A DNA stretch of 64,000 nucleotides, taken from positions 1,649,501 to 1,713,500 of the forward strand of contig JAOTON010001582.1 in NCBI GenBank assembly GCA_034440635.1, read 5' to 3'. Below, piece by piece: positions 34,800 through 46,283 of this stretch; the stretch's first letter is position 1, and every line of letters begins with the position of its first letter. The notes below the pieces were generated by a model. It saw nothing but the letters and a program-made list of their open reading frames with translations. It was not told the origin of the DNA and made no database searches. The position numbers were made by a program, and so were the translations under genes. Source of the DNA: Lepas anatifera (lineage: Eukaryota > Arthropoda > Thecostraca > Lepadidae).

Positions 34800-35400
34800 G
34801 TAAAAGACAATTGTATTATTTGCCGTTCCTCATAAAGCTCACCAAATGGCCCTTGGCCGTTTGGTCGTTTGGTTTTATCCCAAAGCTCCCCCTTGGTGTT
34901 CTTGGGATAATTGCATTTGTGTTTGCCAGACATCTTAGCATTATCATTATTTGTGGCGCTTCCAATGCCGTAGCGATGGAAATGAAATTGAATACATTTG
35001 ATGAATTTGTATTTGTATTTATTTAATTCATTGCCCGCGGGATGACCCCAATAAAAGGCAAAATAGAGGAGATAAAACAATGGTACATCGGTATAGAGGG
35101 CAATCGACATTATATACACATGATAAGAGCACAAACACTGTACGACCGGAGTAAAATACCCAAAAGGGCACACGCGTATACAATGCTAAAATGATGAGCG
35201 TGAAGAATAAAAACATTAATGCGACAAACCTCTAAAAGTCATAAAACACAGTCCGGTAAAATACAGTCCAATACCATGGCTACAAAGCGGCGACGTAGGC
35301 CCTGACTTTTGCACGAAATGTTCCGTAATCATCGGCCAAGATGTCTGCAGCGGGGCACATATGTAAGAATGCATTCAGTTGCCTCGGAAGTCAGGTAAAA
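34800..35400 (-). mobile_element. possible 3' end of a non-LTR retroelement in intron 4
   Basis: On the minus strand a short frame ends with LADDYGTFRAKVRAYVAAL and a stop at about 35290. It is followed by ~480 bases of apparent 3' UTR closing with repeated AAATACAAATAC near 35010. This looks like a truncated LINE, but no reverse transcriptase motif is present. Confidence 0.3.
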
Positions 35401-35745
35401 AGACCCTCTTTTGTCGTGCCAACCCTTGCGTATGGCACACGCAGTAGTGTTCTTTCTTGCTGACGGGTGGCACGAGATGGTACGTGTAAGTAAAATTACT
35501 CAAGAAGAGAGGGAGAACAAATGCGACCCCTAAAAATGTTTCCGGATAAAAATGAGATCATGCTGTTCTCGCCTAGCGTCTACCAATACAAGTTTAAAGT
35601 GTCTCAGTTAGTCCCTATAGGCTAGTGATTGTGATCGCTGGCGACTGTGCATATTGAGCCATATCAAAAAGAGTAGAAGAAGTAGAAAGAAAGAAGAGTA
35701 CTATCTAAAATGTAATCCGTCTGACTAGTGTTTCTGTTGTTCCAG

Positions 35746-35941
35746 GTGGCCGTTGACGAGGCCGGTAAGATCGAGGGTTTGAAGCTGGAGTTCATCTGCG
35801 ACTCGGGCTTCACGCAGTCGGTGACCACAGGAGACGCCGCCGCCGCCATGGCCCAGAACTGTTACGCGGCCCGCAGGTGGAACGTCACGGCGTCCAGCGT
35901 CACCACCAACCTGGCGGCCAACACCTACTGCCGGGCGCCCG
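35746..35941 (+). CDS. aldehyde oxidase-like, exon 5
   Basis: The acceptor is TGTTCCAG and the donor GTCAGT. It encodes VAVDEAGKIEGLKLEF through NTYCRAPG. The Arg880 position of xanthine dehydrogenase is a Gln (MAQNCYAARRW). RAPG corresponds to FRGFGG of xanthine dehydrogenases and matches aldehyde oxidases better. Confidence 0.85.
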
Positions 35942-36335
35942 GTCAGTGAGCCGAGCGGCGGCCGCAGATGCACCTCTGACGGCTGTATAGACAGCCGAAT
36001 TCAGGGGATGCCTCAGCGGCTTGAAGTGCTGCTTTCCTTCACTGGGATCAGTATTATTTTCTTCGTTTCATCATAATTGGTGTTTAGGGGCGCGCCGACT
36101 GCAAAGGTAATTTTGCGCCCTTTTTTGGATCATATTTTGCAGAAGCTATTAGAGATAGATCTGTGCAAGCGTGTCTCACCTTCAAGAAAAAATTTAATCT
36201 GTCATTCGATTGCTGCCAATTTTCTTGAATTTATTTTCTAAATTTATGCCAGTGACATTGACAACTCTGTCTGTCACATTTCGCCTTGTTGGTGGCGCAG
36301 TTGAAGGTTGCACGCTGTTCCTGCATGTGTGGCAG

Positions 36336-36453
36336 GGTCACCGCAGGGTATCGCAGCCATCGAGCACGTGATGCAGCGGATTGCGCACGAGCTCGACCTC
36401 GACCCCTGGCAGGTGCGCAAAGCCAACTTCTTCACGCCCGAGACTCCGTTCGT
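36336..36453 (+). CDS. aldehyde oxidase-like, exon 6
   Basis: The acceptor is TGTGGCAG and the donor GTGAGTA. It encodes SPQGIAAIEHVMQRIAHEL and DPWQVRKANFF, the helix after the RAPG loop. Phase 1 in, phase 2 out. Confidence 0.85.
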
Positions 36454-37034
36454 GTGAGTATGCAATCGGAGTGTTTTCAGATCGCTGCAAAATGCCAAGA
36501 TATTGTGTTTTATGCTGGATGACAAGACATCGGAGCCTTGGTTCTATGTTGTCGGGATACGATTATCGATGTTGTACTTCAGCTGCGGAAAGCGACCCTT
36601 GGTAGGAGACAATGGGGGCCTTCTCGGTTTCCAGCATATTTAGTTAATGATGGCTGAGATCTTGGTAAAGGCTCATGTAGGAATCTTTGTTTCAGCGTTA
36701 GACTTTTTTGGTTCACGGTGAACTCAGCTGGAGCGTACCCTTCATGTTTGCGATAAGAAATTCCATTGACGTCATATCACCGTGAAAAACGTTGGCATTG
36801 AGAGTGGGCACATGCATGTTTATGCTGTTCAAATGTCTGGAGAATGTCACAGAGTTGGGCGTAAACTCGGAAGCGAATTCACTGACTATGGAAAGGAATC
36901 TCCCGTCTGCTTGGCAACTGCGAGGCAACGTATCTGATAACTGATGGAATTAGTGTGCTTGTTGAGCATCATCATGGTCATGTATTACAATGAACAAACG
37001 AACTTGCAGATGGCAGATAAAACAGGTTGCAACT

Positions 37035-37207
37035 TTAGAGCTTTACGACACACCGGCTGGTAAGGTCATATGGTGTTGCCAACTCTCACCACATTAGCGG
37101 GGTATCATGGGGGATCGGAAAGACTTAGCAGAACACCCGCCCGGGGATTTGAACCCGCACCAATGGCGCGGGATTCAAATGCTCTTCCCCTACGCCACCG
37201 CATCCCC
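37035..37207 (-). mobile_element. tRNA-derived SINE, copy 2 (intron 6)
   Basis: On the minus strand, TGGCGTAGGGGAAGAGC (A box, 37181-37197) and GGGTTCAAATCCC (B box, 37144-37156) precede a body with GAGAGTTGGCAACACC and GTGTGTCGTAAAGC, the same tail as the SINE at 29985. The anticodon stem does not fold properly. Confidence 0.6.
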
Positions 37208-37626
37208 GTAAATTCAAGTTGCTTGAGACTTTGTGGTAGATTTATTTGACATGCCTATCTCTAGAATCGGTTATTGTCAATCAACTAATCTTCCGAAATC
37301 TTTTATATTAGAGGCAGACAGTAATTTATGGACTTCTAGGAGCTGCAATGTTCTCAAGTTTATAAGATTGGGGGTTTCACATTATACAATTTAAAAGAGT
37401 CGGGAAGCTCTCCCACGAATGAAGTTAACTAGTTTGCACCTCACCGGCCTTTGAATTGCAGACTGGTTGCTGGTTGTTCGTAGCTTCTACAGCTTCGCTC
37501 TCGGCGCTTTGCAAGGAGAATCTCCCCGCTCCCGAACTCGTAAGCCCACCGCGTGCTGCTGCGATAGTAAAATTCAGGCTGCGCAGTGCCATTGTTAGTA
37601 AATGATGTACCTCGCTCTCGATGCAG

Positions 37627-37737
37627 GATGACTGGCGGACCTGAGAACGGTGGTGACGTCTTTGAAAAATTCTGCAACAGCTGTTTGCCGAAGCGGAGGT
37701 CGAGAAACGCAAAACAGAAATCGTTGCTTTTAACCAG
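37627..37737 (+). pseudogene. aldehyde oxidase-like, exon 7, with one-base deletion
   Basis: The acceptor is CTCGATGCAG and the donor CAG|GTGATT. The first half reads ENGGDVFEK in the incoming frame. The second half reads LFAEAEVEKRKTEIVAFNQ in the next frame, and that frame joins exon 8 at phase 0. The switch falls at the five-A run in TTTGAAAAATT (about 37662-37672), where six A would restore one frame. The exon is 111 bases where neighbouring phases demand 112. Homopolymer sequencing error and real inactivation are both possible. Confidence 0.75.
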
Positions 37738-38116
37738 GTGATTTTACGAAGAGTTCGAAAAGTTTGAAAGGTTTGAAAAGTTTTGGTCAGACCAATATGC
37801 AGTGAACTGGATGAAGAATTCTACTGATTGATTTGTTCTAAAAAATAACATATTTTTAAGGTTGAAATGGATAAACCGCCCTACAAAGGGTAAACAGTGC
37901 GGTGGACGGTGCATGAACTTAGTTGTTTTCCATTTGCTGGCCAGTCAGCTCAAACTTAGCACATAGTAGTAAGGGAATGTTGTTGATACAAGGTGCAATT
38001 GTTTGATATATTTTAACAGGTGGCCAATTCAATCCCAATCGATACGGTGTTGTGTAGGTACAAGCTGTGACCTGGTGCCGGGTCGCACCTGCTAACGCAC
38101 CCGTCGCACGTTTCAG

Positions 38117-38275
38117 GCGAACCGCTGGCGGAAGCGTGGCCTGTCGGTGGTGCCGATGAGGTACCCTGTGTACCTGTGGGCCAAGTACCCGGCCCTGGTG
38201 TCTGTTTACGAGCGCGACGGTACCGTGGCCATCTCCACAGGCGGCATCGAGATGGGCCAGGGACTCAACACCAAG
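38117..38275 (+). CDS. aldehyde oxidase-like, exon 8
   Basis: The acceptor is CGTTTCAG and the donor GTGATA, phase 0 at both ends. It encodes [17 protein letters not shown] and [12 protein letters not shown], which matches the GGxEMGQG(L/I)xTK cofactor loop of the family. Confidence 0.88.
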
Positions 38276-38955
38276 GTGATACGAGAGTGGAACGGGAAGT
38301 GTTCAGAAATGGTTTTCATGTTAAAATGAAGAGTGGGTTTGTGTGCTTAGCTGGGTATCGACGTTTTGGATGTTGTCTTACTTAATGGGAGATACGCGAA
38401 ACAAATTATCATTGTGGTTTCTTGCTATTTGAAAAATCCTGATTACGAAACTATCAATACTTTTTATATCTTCGGCAAAATTTTGGGAGGCCACTCACAT
38501 ATTATCGAAATAGGTTAACAGTTCCAATAAAATCCTGAAACCTTCACTCATCACTTACTTTTCGAAAACTATTTAAAGTTGAAAAGCAATGTTTTTTGTA
38601 ATAAGAATGTCTGTTCTCCTGTATTTGTATTTGAATTAATTTTAAAATTTTTTTAAAAACTACAAAATGAATTAGTTTGCCCTAAAAACGGAAAACACAT
38701 AATTACTTACAACATAATTAAGTTTTCAGCGGTTTCATACCTCGGGTCTTGAGTCATTTTCTGTTTCATCCCCAGGATTACAAAACTTTTGCGTCAGATA
38801 GGTCACGTGACCCCAGTTTGAGAATTCCTAGGCTTCTGATTGGTTAATTGTGATATCTTTTAAGCCCTATATTTCTGTTTCAAAAGATTTTTGGAATGTT
38901 GCTTTTCTAAAGTAATTTTTTCTGTAGTAGTCCGAAGTTCTGCATCACTGTTTAG

Positions 38956-39420
38956 CAGGGCATTTTTTAAGGAAAAGTCAGTGGGGGGGCATTCCTTGTG
39001 TTGGCCGTAATAGTGTCTTCAAGGGATCAAAACCCCATTTTGAGGGGTTTAATAAAGCTTAGACGCGTTAGTGTTAATAAAATGTTTTCAATTTTTGTGT
39101 TATTCCATGTTATATCAGAATATAGATGCTGCCCAAGGACTGCCAAGGTTTTTCGGCGGAAAAGGTCAAACCTAATTGGAAAAAGAGTAAAAAACGGGCA
39201 AAATTTCATTTTCACTAAAATAGCCAAATAAATACCACAAAGGCCGGATTTGAGGCTAAAATCACCTCTAATGGTAGTCATAAACCCTCAGAAAAAGCGA
39301 ATTGTTTCACTGTTTAAAACTGATTGTTGACAATTTCATATTGCCTTGACGCAATACTTTTTTAGCACGCTACCCATTTAATACTAAGTCAGGGGTGCTC
39401 TTCCAATCCCGCGTGAACAC
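38956..39420 (+). repeat. interspersed repeat family D, copy 2 (intron 8)
   Basis: It starts GCAGGGCATTTTTTAAGG, with TAGACGCGTTAGTGTTAA and AAAATAGCCAAATAAA inside. It is about 80-85 percent like 44076-44560 by eye and inverted relative to 14650-14965. Confidence 0.6.
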
Positions 39421-39497
39421 CAAATGATTTTATCCTCATAACCAGATCATTTTTTAGCATCATTTATCATCTTGGCCGCACCACTCCCTGCTAACAT

Positions 39498-40712
39498 TTA
39501 ACCCTTGCCCCGGTGGCGGGTACGAACCACCTTCGCCCTGATGGGGGGGGGCTAAAAAAGACCCCACGATCTCAAAAACTAAGGGAGCTAGAAAAAAACG
39601 CATAAGGGCAATCGAAAGCTCTTTAAAAATGATATCGAAAATACTTGGTCATTTTCCTCGTCAGGTCAATATCAAGTTCACCAGAGGTCAAAATAGGTCA
39701 AAATCGCTAATATGAGGTGTACTAAGAAAACCTCATATCTCGGAAACTATGATAGCTAGAAACATTTTTTCCAACACCATTCGAAAGCTCTTGAGTTTCT
39801 CTTTCATTACAGTGGCATTCATTTTCGTGTCAGGTCAAAGCCTACGGAGCTACAGGTCACTGAATATTGGGCATATTCTTGGGAATGTCCATAGCGACCC
39901 ATGCATAAGGGCGTTTCCTTTTTCATTAATAATCTCCAAATCAAACAAGATACAGTCATAGTTGATGTACCATTGCAATCCTCTCGTCAATACAAATCGA
40001 ATGATATATAATATTGCTATGCCAGGTCAAATTTAAAACTTGACCTGACCCAGGTCAACGGTCTGACTCAACTTGACCTGGTATGGTCATGATGTATATA
40101 ATTTGACTTGCAGTGACTATACAAACACTTTAGTGACACAATAAAAGTTATATCTTTGTTTATTCAAAATGTATAGAGTAAAACACACAAAAATGTGTAT
40201 TTGACCTAAGGTGAAATTTCAAAGGTCACAAGTCAATATTTTTGGCATCAACTTCAGAAATAGGCTACGAGCAAGTCTTAATCGATGTTTGAAGTTTGTG
40301 GAAATGAAAATTTTTGAACAAAATGTTTGTGGATTGCCATTCATGCTTACTGAGAAAAGCTTATTTCGGTATTTTCCCCATGTATTTACAATGGGGAGGT
40401 CATGCTCTGTATATGACCTTATGTCACCAATATCAAAAATCACGGAACATATGTGGTATGGGTTTCAATTTGATCGATTAACACTCCTTTTAGTTATGCG
40501 GTCCTAAGCATTTTTGAGGTGAGGTCACTTCACCTGGCCTGGTGACCTGACCTAATATGACCTTGAGCAAAAATATTCAGGAAAGATGTAACAATGATGA
40601 AGAAACATTTAGAGTAAGTTTGGCGGCGCTGCGCACCGCCGTTTTTTTTTTTGGCTGCTTTGGGTAAACCCGAAGGGGGTCTAAAAAGACACCCCACCCG
40701 GGTGAAGGTTAA
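39498..40712. mobile_element. piggyBac-like MITE, family P1 copy c (intron 8)
   Basis: The left end is TTAACCCTTGCCCCGGTGG and the right end, inverted, TTAACCTTCACCCGGGTGG. The interior has many AGGTCA/TGACCT hexamers and the GGCGGCGC.GCGCACCGCC hairpin near 40622. No transposase is present. Confidence 0.6.
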
Positions 40713-40752
40713 TGTTTTCTCTCTTTTCCAACAATGCATTTTTCTCTTGAAC

Positions 40753-40920
40753 AGTGGCGGATCTAGGATTTTGGTACGAAGGGGAGAGCTTAGCCTCAGA
40801 GGGCGCACTTTGTCATCAACTTTTCACCCAAAAGGCGCCTATAGTATTGCATCCTTTGCGTCCGGTTTTCAGTGGCCATCATTTTTGTGGATCGTGTTTT
40901 CAACAAAGTTCCAGAAAAAG
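40753..40920 (+). mobile_element. hAT-type MITE fragment (intron 8)
   Basis: It begins CAGTGGCGGATCTAGG and matches the reverse complement of 9940-10110 (shared CACCCAAAAGGCGCC and GCGTCCGGTTTTC). Confidence 0.5.
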
Positions 40921-41329
40921 TTTGGTCTCCCCGCATGTACGGCGACTCCAAGAACAGCGGCAAGGAGTGCGGGTCGCCGCCGGTGCCGGCGGTGACGCCA
41001 TGCACCACATCCCGCCGCTGCAGCCCTCGGTCCGCGCTGGAAGCGTGATGCACGCGCCGATGCCAATGAAAGCGGAAAAGGCCAGCTTGAAAATGGTTAT
41101 ATCTATATATGACCATGCTCTTCATAATCCTTAGTATGTATATGTCATAATGCCTACAGTCTCCGAAATATGCAAAGTTCTGTCCCTCACTTCACCACCA
41201 TACCACTTTTTCTGCTGCTGTGCTGCTTTTTTGATTTCAGAATATCCTATTGCAGAGCGAAAGAGGTCAAAATAAACCATATTTATACAAGGGACAAACC
41301 CGAAATTGCTTAGGTGCAGGCAGCTGGAA

Positions 41330-41860
41330 AAATGAGCAAAAAGGCCAGATTCCAAAAAAGGGCCAACCGAAAAAATCGCGGGGCCAAACACGATAAAAAA
41401 GGCCCAAATTCGAGGCATTTGGCCACGAAATGGCCAGCCTGGCAGCCCTGAAGCTGCTGCGATGTATTCCAAATGAAAAGGTGATTTTTCTTATTTTTCT
41501 TTATGAGTGTGACAAGATAAGTAAATTCCTAAAGTATCGAATACAAGTGTTTTATAGGCTAAATCGAGATAAGTTTTTAGATACATACCTACTATGATGT
41601 GTGGCTGTTGCTGTCAAAATCATCTAGGGAATGTAGTACAAAAAACAATCAATAACTGTTCAGGCTTATCGGCGCACCAACTGTCAGGGTCATAGATCGT
41701 CGCCAGCTCTTTCCTTGTTGGAAGGGTTTTTTTCGGGAGATAATTTTGTGATTCTAACGAAGGGCTGTGGCCGAATATATAATCTCTCCCAGTTTTCAAC
41801 ATCAAGGAATCTATGAGAAAGGACAGCTAACAACTTATCGACTTTGCAGAAAAAATTGAT
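41330..41860 (-). repeat. interspersed repeat family E, copy 2 (intron 8)
   Basis: It is the reverse complement of 9290-9830 across its length, including the CAGGGCTGCCAGGCTGGCC block and the SINE-type GTTGGTGCG core. Confidence 0.55.
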
Positions 41861-41914
41861 GCAGCAATCTCACTATAAATTTCAGGTATGCTACAACAAG
41901 CGTCGGAAAAGGGG

Positions 41915-42755
41915 GCCATGGGGACTTGCCCGTCCCCCGCCCACTTCTTGACCGGAAATTTCTTGATCTTCAGTCAAAATGGGAGAAAGCCGGAAATTTG
42001 TATAACCAGACGCTGTGGAAGGCAACGAGGACCCCAAATTCGAACAGTTTTTGGTAATAACGTGGAAAGTTTGTTGTCAGCATCAGGTTGAAGCTTGGCT
42101 GGTCCCCTCACTTTTATGTTTAAAGTTTGTTTGAAATTTGAAGTCACTTTTATGCATGAGGATTGGCTGGCCCCTGACGTTTATGTATGCTACCACCACA
42201 ATAATACATAAAAAGACTAAGCACTTCACACCCCACACTAGCAACCAGTCTTACGCGCTTTGACTACACCATGTCCCGTCTTATCCACGAACGAGCTCAC
42301 AAGTGACCTCGTGTGAAATGAGAGCATCATGCAATCTCACTATATTGGCTGGAGTGTGGACTTCCGGTCGGATAGAACATGATGTTTGATTGGTTGTACG
42401 CCAGCGGTCATCTCCAGCGCTGTGATTAGTTGATGCTGAGGCTGCTTTGCCGGGATTTCCCGTAACTATGCGCTTTGTTTCGTCTTTGCACGATGGAGGA
42501 GACAGCCACGGATGGAAATTTGTAGCAAAATTTCTGTAGGTTGCCAATAAACTTAAATTAATACCAGCAATAAACTAAAATTATTATTGGGTAATGTTCT
42601 GTCTTATTTTCGTTAGGTGGGTTTGGATTTGTTGATGTTTAAGTCATCTCCTGTCTATTTCACTGGGGGCCAATTTCCGGTCACTGGGGGGGGCATTTCG
42701 GCCGACTGGGGGGGGGCAAATGGCCCCCGAGTTAACATGTTAAAAAATGGCCTGC
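41915..42755 (+). repeat. interspersed repeat family B, copy 2 (intron 8)
   Basis: It aligns with 44580-45352 in the same orientation and with 8703-9245 inverted. It ends in GCAAATGGCCCC and TTAACATGTTAAAAA. Confidence 0.6.
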
Positions 42756-43175
42756 TGTTTAGGATAGATATGACCTGATTCTTAGAGAAATTGATAGCCT
42801 TAGCCGTGTGTACGGCATATACACCGATATGAGGTGTACCGGTAAAGTCGCCTAGAAATGTTCACTTTGAGAGAAACTTTAAGGCATTTGCAGGCCGAAT
42901 TCGCAAAAATAAGAATAGGACTTTTGAAACAATTTTTTGTGACCTTTTGATCTAGCCAATAAAACTTTTTTGCGTATCTCCCTTTGAATATGTTGCACTG
43001 CGTGATCAAACTTGTGCTCTCAGATTATGGTGCAACTGTTTCATGTACTTGGGCACCCCCAGAACTAAACCGGTGAGTAGGATGGTTCCTCCTGTACTGA
43101 AATGGTCGTTGCTGGCTGCGTTTTCTCCCGCCGCACCCGCCCCATTGCCTCACTTCTGTCCTCCCCCTCTCACAG

Positions 43176-43304
43176 GTAGCACAGGTGGCGGCGTACGAGC
43201 TGGGTGTATCGGTGGACAACATCTCCGTGAAGCCGTCCAACAACACCGTCAGCCCCAACGCAGCGCCCACCGGCGGCGCCATCGGCAGTGAGATGACCTG
43301 CAAG
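43176..43304 (+). CDS. aldehyde oxidase-like, exon 9
   Basis: The acceptor is CTCTCACAG and the donor GTGAGC, phase 0 at both ends. It encodes VAAYELGVSVDNISVKPSNN and PTGGAIGSE, the substrate-channel and cofactor-contact segment. TGGAIGSE is typical of aldehyde oxidases. Confidence 0.88.
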
Positions 43305-44036
43305 GTGAGCCGACCCGGCCGGTCGCACTGGAGGTGGAACGTCACGGGAAATCTCTCCAAAGGGAGAGGTTTTGTGAAAGGAGAATTAACGGTAGTAGAG
43401 AGATTTTGGTAGCAGACTTCGGTGACTCCGCGCTGTCTGACTCTGATGGCGAAATCTGACTCGAGTCAGAATCTGAATAGGATAGACTCTGACTCCAGAC
43501 TGGGTGGGGTGGGTCAAAGGTAAGTAATTCAGTTTGTTCATTTATGTGACGCTGTTTGTGCACGTTTACCGGCAGCTTTGTTGAATGAGATCCATTAAGT
43601 TATATGTAAGGACCAATTGTTGAGTTATCGGAGGGCTTGTTGCAGATAGGGCACCATGCTGGATATGTCAAGGGAAATGACCTAAGGCCCTAGATGAGAA
43701 AAGTGAAGAGTAAAAGGCGACAGGTGTGAGAAAATCCCTAAAAAAACTAAAAATACTTGGAATCCCACAACAGATCCCTGCGGAACACCAAGAAAGTAAA
43801 AAGAGCATAAAACAGCTTAAATGAACCTAAAAATGGGTGCAAAAGCACAGGTGTGAGGTGTGGAATGAACTAAAACGCTGCTAAACAAAAATACAAACGG
43901 TCGAACAACTAAGGTTATGTGCGTAAACTAAAACTGTATATGTGAACTAAAATTCAAAGTATACACTAAAACCGCAAAGCAAGCCTCAAGAACAGTGCGG
44001 ACCGGAATAAAAGGGAAACGAAAGTCAGGGAAAGGT

Positions 44037-44077
44037 AAAACTCGACGTTTCGGTCTTGGACCATCATCAGGTGTAAG
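44037..44077 (-). ncRNA. hammerhead ribozyme-like core
   Basis: On the minus strand the order CTGATGA, then GGTC-CAA-GACC hairpin, then GAAAC, then GTC reproduces the hammerhead core seen in Penelope-like retroelements. There is one unpaired base between CTGATGA and stem II. Stem I does not pair, perhaps because the family D repeat begins right beside it (44076). Activity is doubtful; it may be a relic. Confidence 0.35.
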
Positions 44078-44560
44078 GCAGGGCATTTTTAAGGAAAAGT
44101 CAGTGGGGGGCATTTCTCGTGCTGGCCATTATAGTGTCTTCAAGAGGTCAAGACCCGATTTTGAGGGGGGGTTTAATAAAACTTAGACGCGTTAGTGTTA
44201 AAAATTTTCATATTTCTTGTCGTTATTCCAAATCTAGAGATTATAGATGCTGCCCAGGGCTGCCAGGTTTTTTCAGCGGAAAAGGTCAAACCGAGTCAGA
44301 AAAAGGGCCAAAGAGGGGCAAAATCTTATTTTCACTAAAATAGCCAAATAAACAACAAAAGCCACATTTGAGGCTAAAACGGTCCCTAGCGGTTGTCATA
44401 AAACCACAGAAAATGTGACTTGTATCACTGTTTAAGACTCATTGTTGACAGTTTGATATTGACTTGACGCAATACTTTTAGCACACTACCCATCTAATAG
44501 GAAGCCAGGGATGCCCTTCCAACCCCGCGTGGCCATCGAATGATTTTATCCACATAACCA
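44076..44560 (+). repeat. interspersed repeat family D, copy 3 (intron 9)
   Basis: It starts GCAGGGCATTTTTAAGG and matches 38956-39420 in the same orientation. Confidence 0.6.
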
Positions 44561-44579
44561 CAACATTTTTTGGGACCAT

Positions 44580-45352
44580 CGATCACCCTCCCCCGCCCCA
44601 CTTTTGGACCAAAAATTTCCTGATCTCAGTCAAAATGGGAGTAAACCGGAAATTTTTATAAACAGCCGCTGCGGAAGGCAACGAGGAGCCCAAATTCGAA
44701 AAGTTTTTGGTACTAACGTGGAAAGTTTGCTGTCAGCATCAGGTTGAAGTTTGGCTGGCCCCCTCACTTTTTCCGGTGGCGACGCTTGTGTATGCTACCA
44801 CCACAATAATAAATAAAAAGGCTAAGCACTTCATACCGCCACACCAGCAACCAGTCTTACGCACTTTGACTACACCGTGTCCCGTCTAATCCACGAACGA
44901 CCTCTTAGCGCTGACAGCTGACTGTGTGTGAAATGAGAGCATCATGTAATGGCACGGTACTGGGATGTGGCTGGGATGTGAGCTTCCGGTCGGATAGAAC
45001 AGGATGTTTGATTGGTTGTAGGCCACCGTTGTGATAAGTTGATGCTGAGCCTGCTTTGCCGGGATGTCCTGTAACTACGCGCTTTGTTTCGTCTTCGCAC
45101 GATGGAGTAGACAGCCATGGGTGGAAATTTTTAAACACAATTTTTGTGGATTGCCAATTTGGGACCAGAAAAGAACAAAGTTATAATTATCGGGTGCTGT
45201 TCTGTCTTATTTTCGTTAGGAGAGTCTGCATTTGGTCAATTTTAAGTCATCTGTCTATTTCACTGGGGGGGCAATTTCCGGGCACTGGGGGGGCATTTTG
45301 GCCGACTGGGGGGGGGCAAATGGCCCCCAGTTAGCATGTTAAAAATGGCCTG
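44580..45352 (+). repeat. interspersed repeat family B, copy 3 (intron 9)
   Basis: It aligns with 41915-42755, including AAGGCAACGAGG, TTGATTGGTTGTA and the closing TTAGCATGTTAAAAA. Confidence 0.6.
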
Positions 45353-45758
45353 GTGTGAGGCAGTCACTGTCTAGGGATTTTCTGCCTTTTAGGGATTTTC
45401 TCACACCTGTCGCCTTTTACTCTTCACTCCTCTCATCCTGGGGCTTAGGTAATTTCCCTTGACATAAGGACCAATTGTTTGTTTCAGTCGGAGTGGCATC
45501 AGTCTGACATTAAGCCAGCTCTCAGAAGACACATTGTAAATTATTCTTCGATATAATTTACATAATCTATTCCAATAAAAGTGCGGGTTCATGTGCACAA
45601 AGCCACATTGATGTACAGACCCAGTCACTTGCTTTTAACCCGGTCACTGGAGTTAGGAAGTCAGATTAAATTATCATGCAGAATGAATTAGCCTTAATAA
45701 GTATGCTCAGTAGTCTCATGATCGCCCCTTAAGCTCCGTGTCTGTTTCGCCTCCTCAG

Positions 45759-45883
45759 GCTGTCATGGAGGCCTGCCAAGAACTGAAGGCGCGCCTCAAG
45801 CCGTTCGAGGGGAAGGGTTCGTCCTGGCTGCAGGTGGTCACTGCTGCTGCCCGCGCCCAAGTCAACCTCAGCGCCCACTCACA
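45759..45883 (+). CDS. aldehyde oxidase-like, exon 10
   Basis: The acceptor is CTCCTCAG and the donor GTGAGT. It encodes AVMEACQELKARLKPFE and WLQVVTAAARAQVNLSAHS, phase 0 in and phase 2 out. Confidence 0.85.
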
Positions 45884-46099
45884 GTGAGTGGTCCGCCGTC
45901 GCGTGCTGACGTGCAACATCTCATCTCGAATTCCATCTGGTTTATCGTTTTTCCACTATAGCGAACGGAAGGTGTCCCGCGGGTCATTTTTCAGTGTTGT
46001 GCTCCTCCACTTGTATAAATGTCGCTGTTATTCTTCAGTCTTCACTATCGTGTATTGATACCCCTCCCCTGTCGCTCTCCGCCCCGCTCGGAGTCCACA

Positions 46100-46283
46100 G
46101 CCCCGTTCCCCGTGCACTGACCCGGGTCCCGCCGGACAGGTCGAGGCGCAGCTCCACGCCCTACATCGTCTGGGGCGCCACCGCCGCCGAAGCCCCGTTC
46201 CCCGTGCACTGACCCGGGTCCCGCCGGACAGGTCGAGACGCAGCTCCACACCCTACATCGTCTGGGGCGCCACCGCCGCCGAA
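46100..46283 (+). repeat. 92-bp tandem duplication across the exon 11 acceptor
   Basis: Units 46100-46191 and 46192-46283 differ at only two bases (AGGCGC/AGACGC and CACGCCC/CACACCC). Each contains intron end, CCGGACAG acceptor and the start of the exon. Confidence 0.9.

Larger units (their letters stand above)
43607..45479. mobile_element. composite insertion in intron 9, 15-bp direct repeats and ~75-bp inverted arms
   Basis: TAAGGACCAATTGTT occurs at both edges (43607-43621 and 45465-45479), like a long target duplication. Inside, 43666-43740 and 45390-45464 are inverted copies of each other (TGTCAAGGGAAAT through AAAATCCCTA). The middle carries a hammerhead-like motif, a family D copy and a family B copy, which are probably nested. 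Confidence 0.55.

Noticed and set aside
34712..35173. 153-codon minus-strand ORF in intron 4
   Set aside because: It spans the end of a likely retroelement 3' UTR and the edge of exon 4, with no conserved protein features.
37141..37207. Functional tRNA gene on the minus strand
   Set aside because: A and B boxes are present, but the anticodon arm does not fold and a SINE-type body shared with another locus follows.
46140..46231. Upstream acceptor of exon 11 as the normal splice site
   Set aside because: It leads to a stop in the second repeat unit, while the downstream acceptor keeps the family sequence open.
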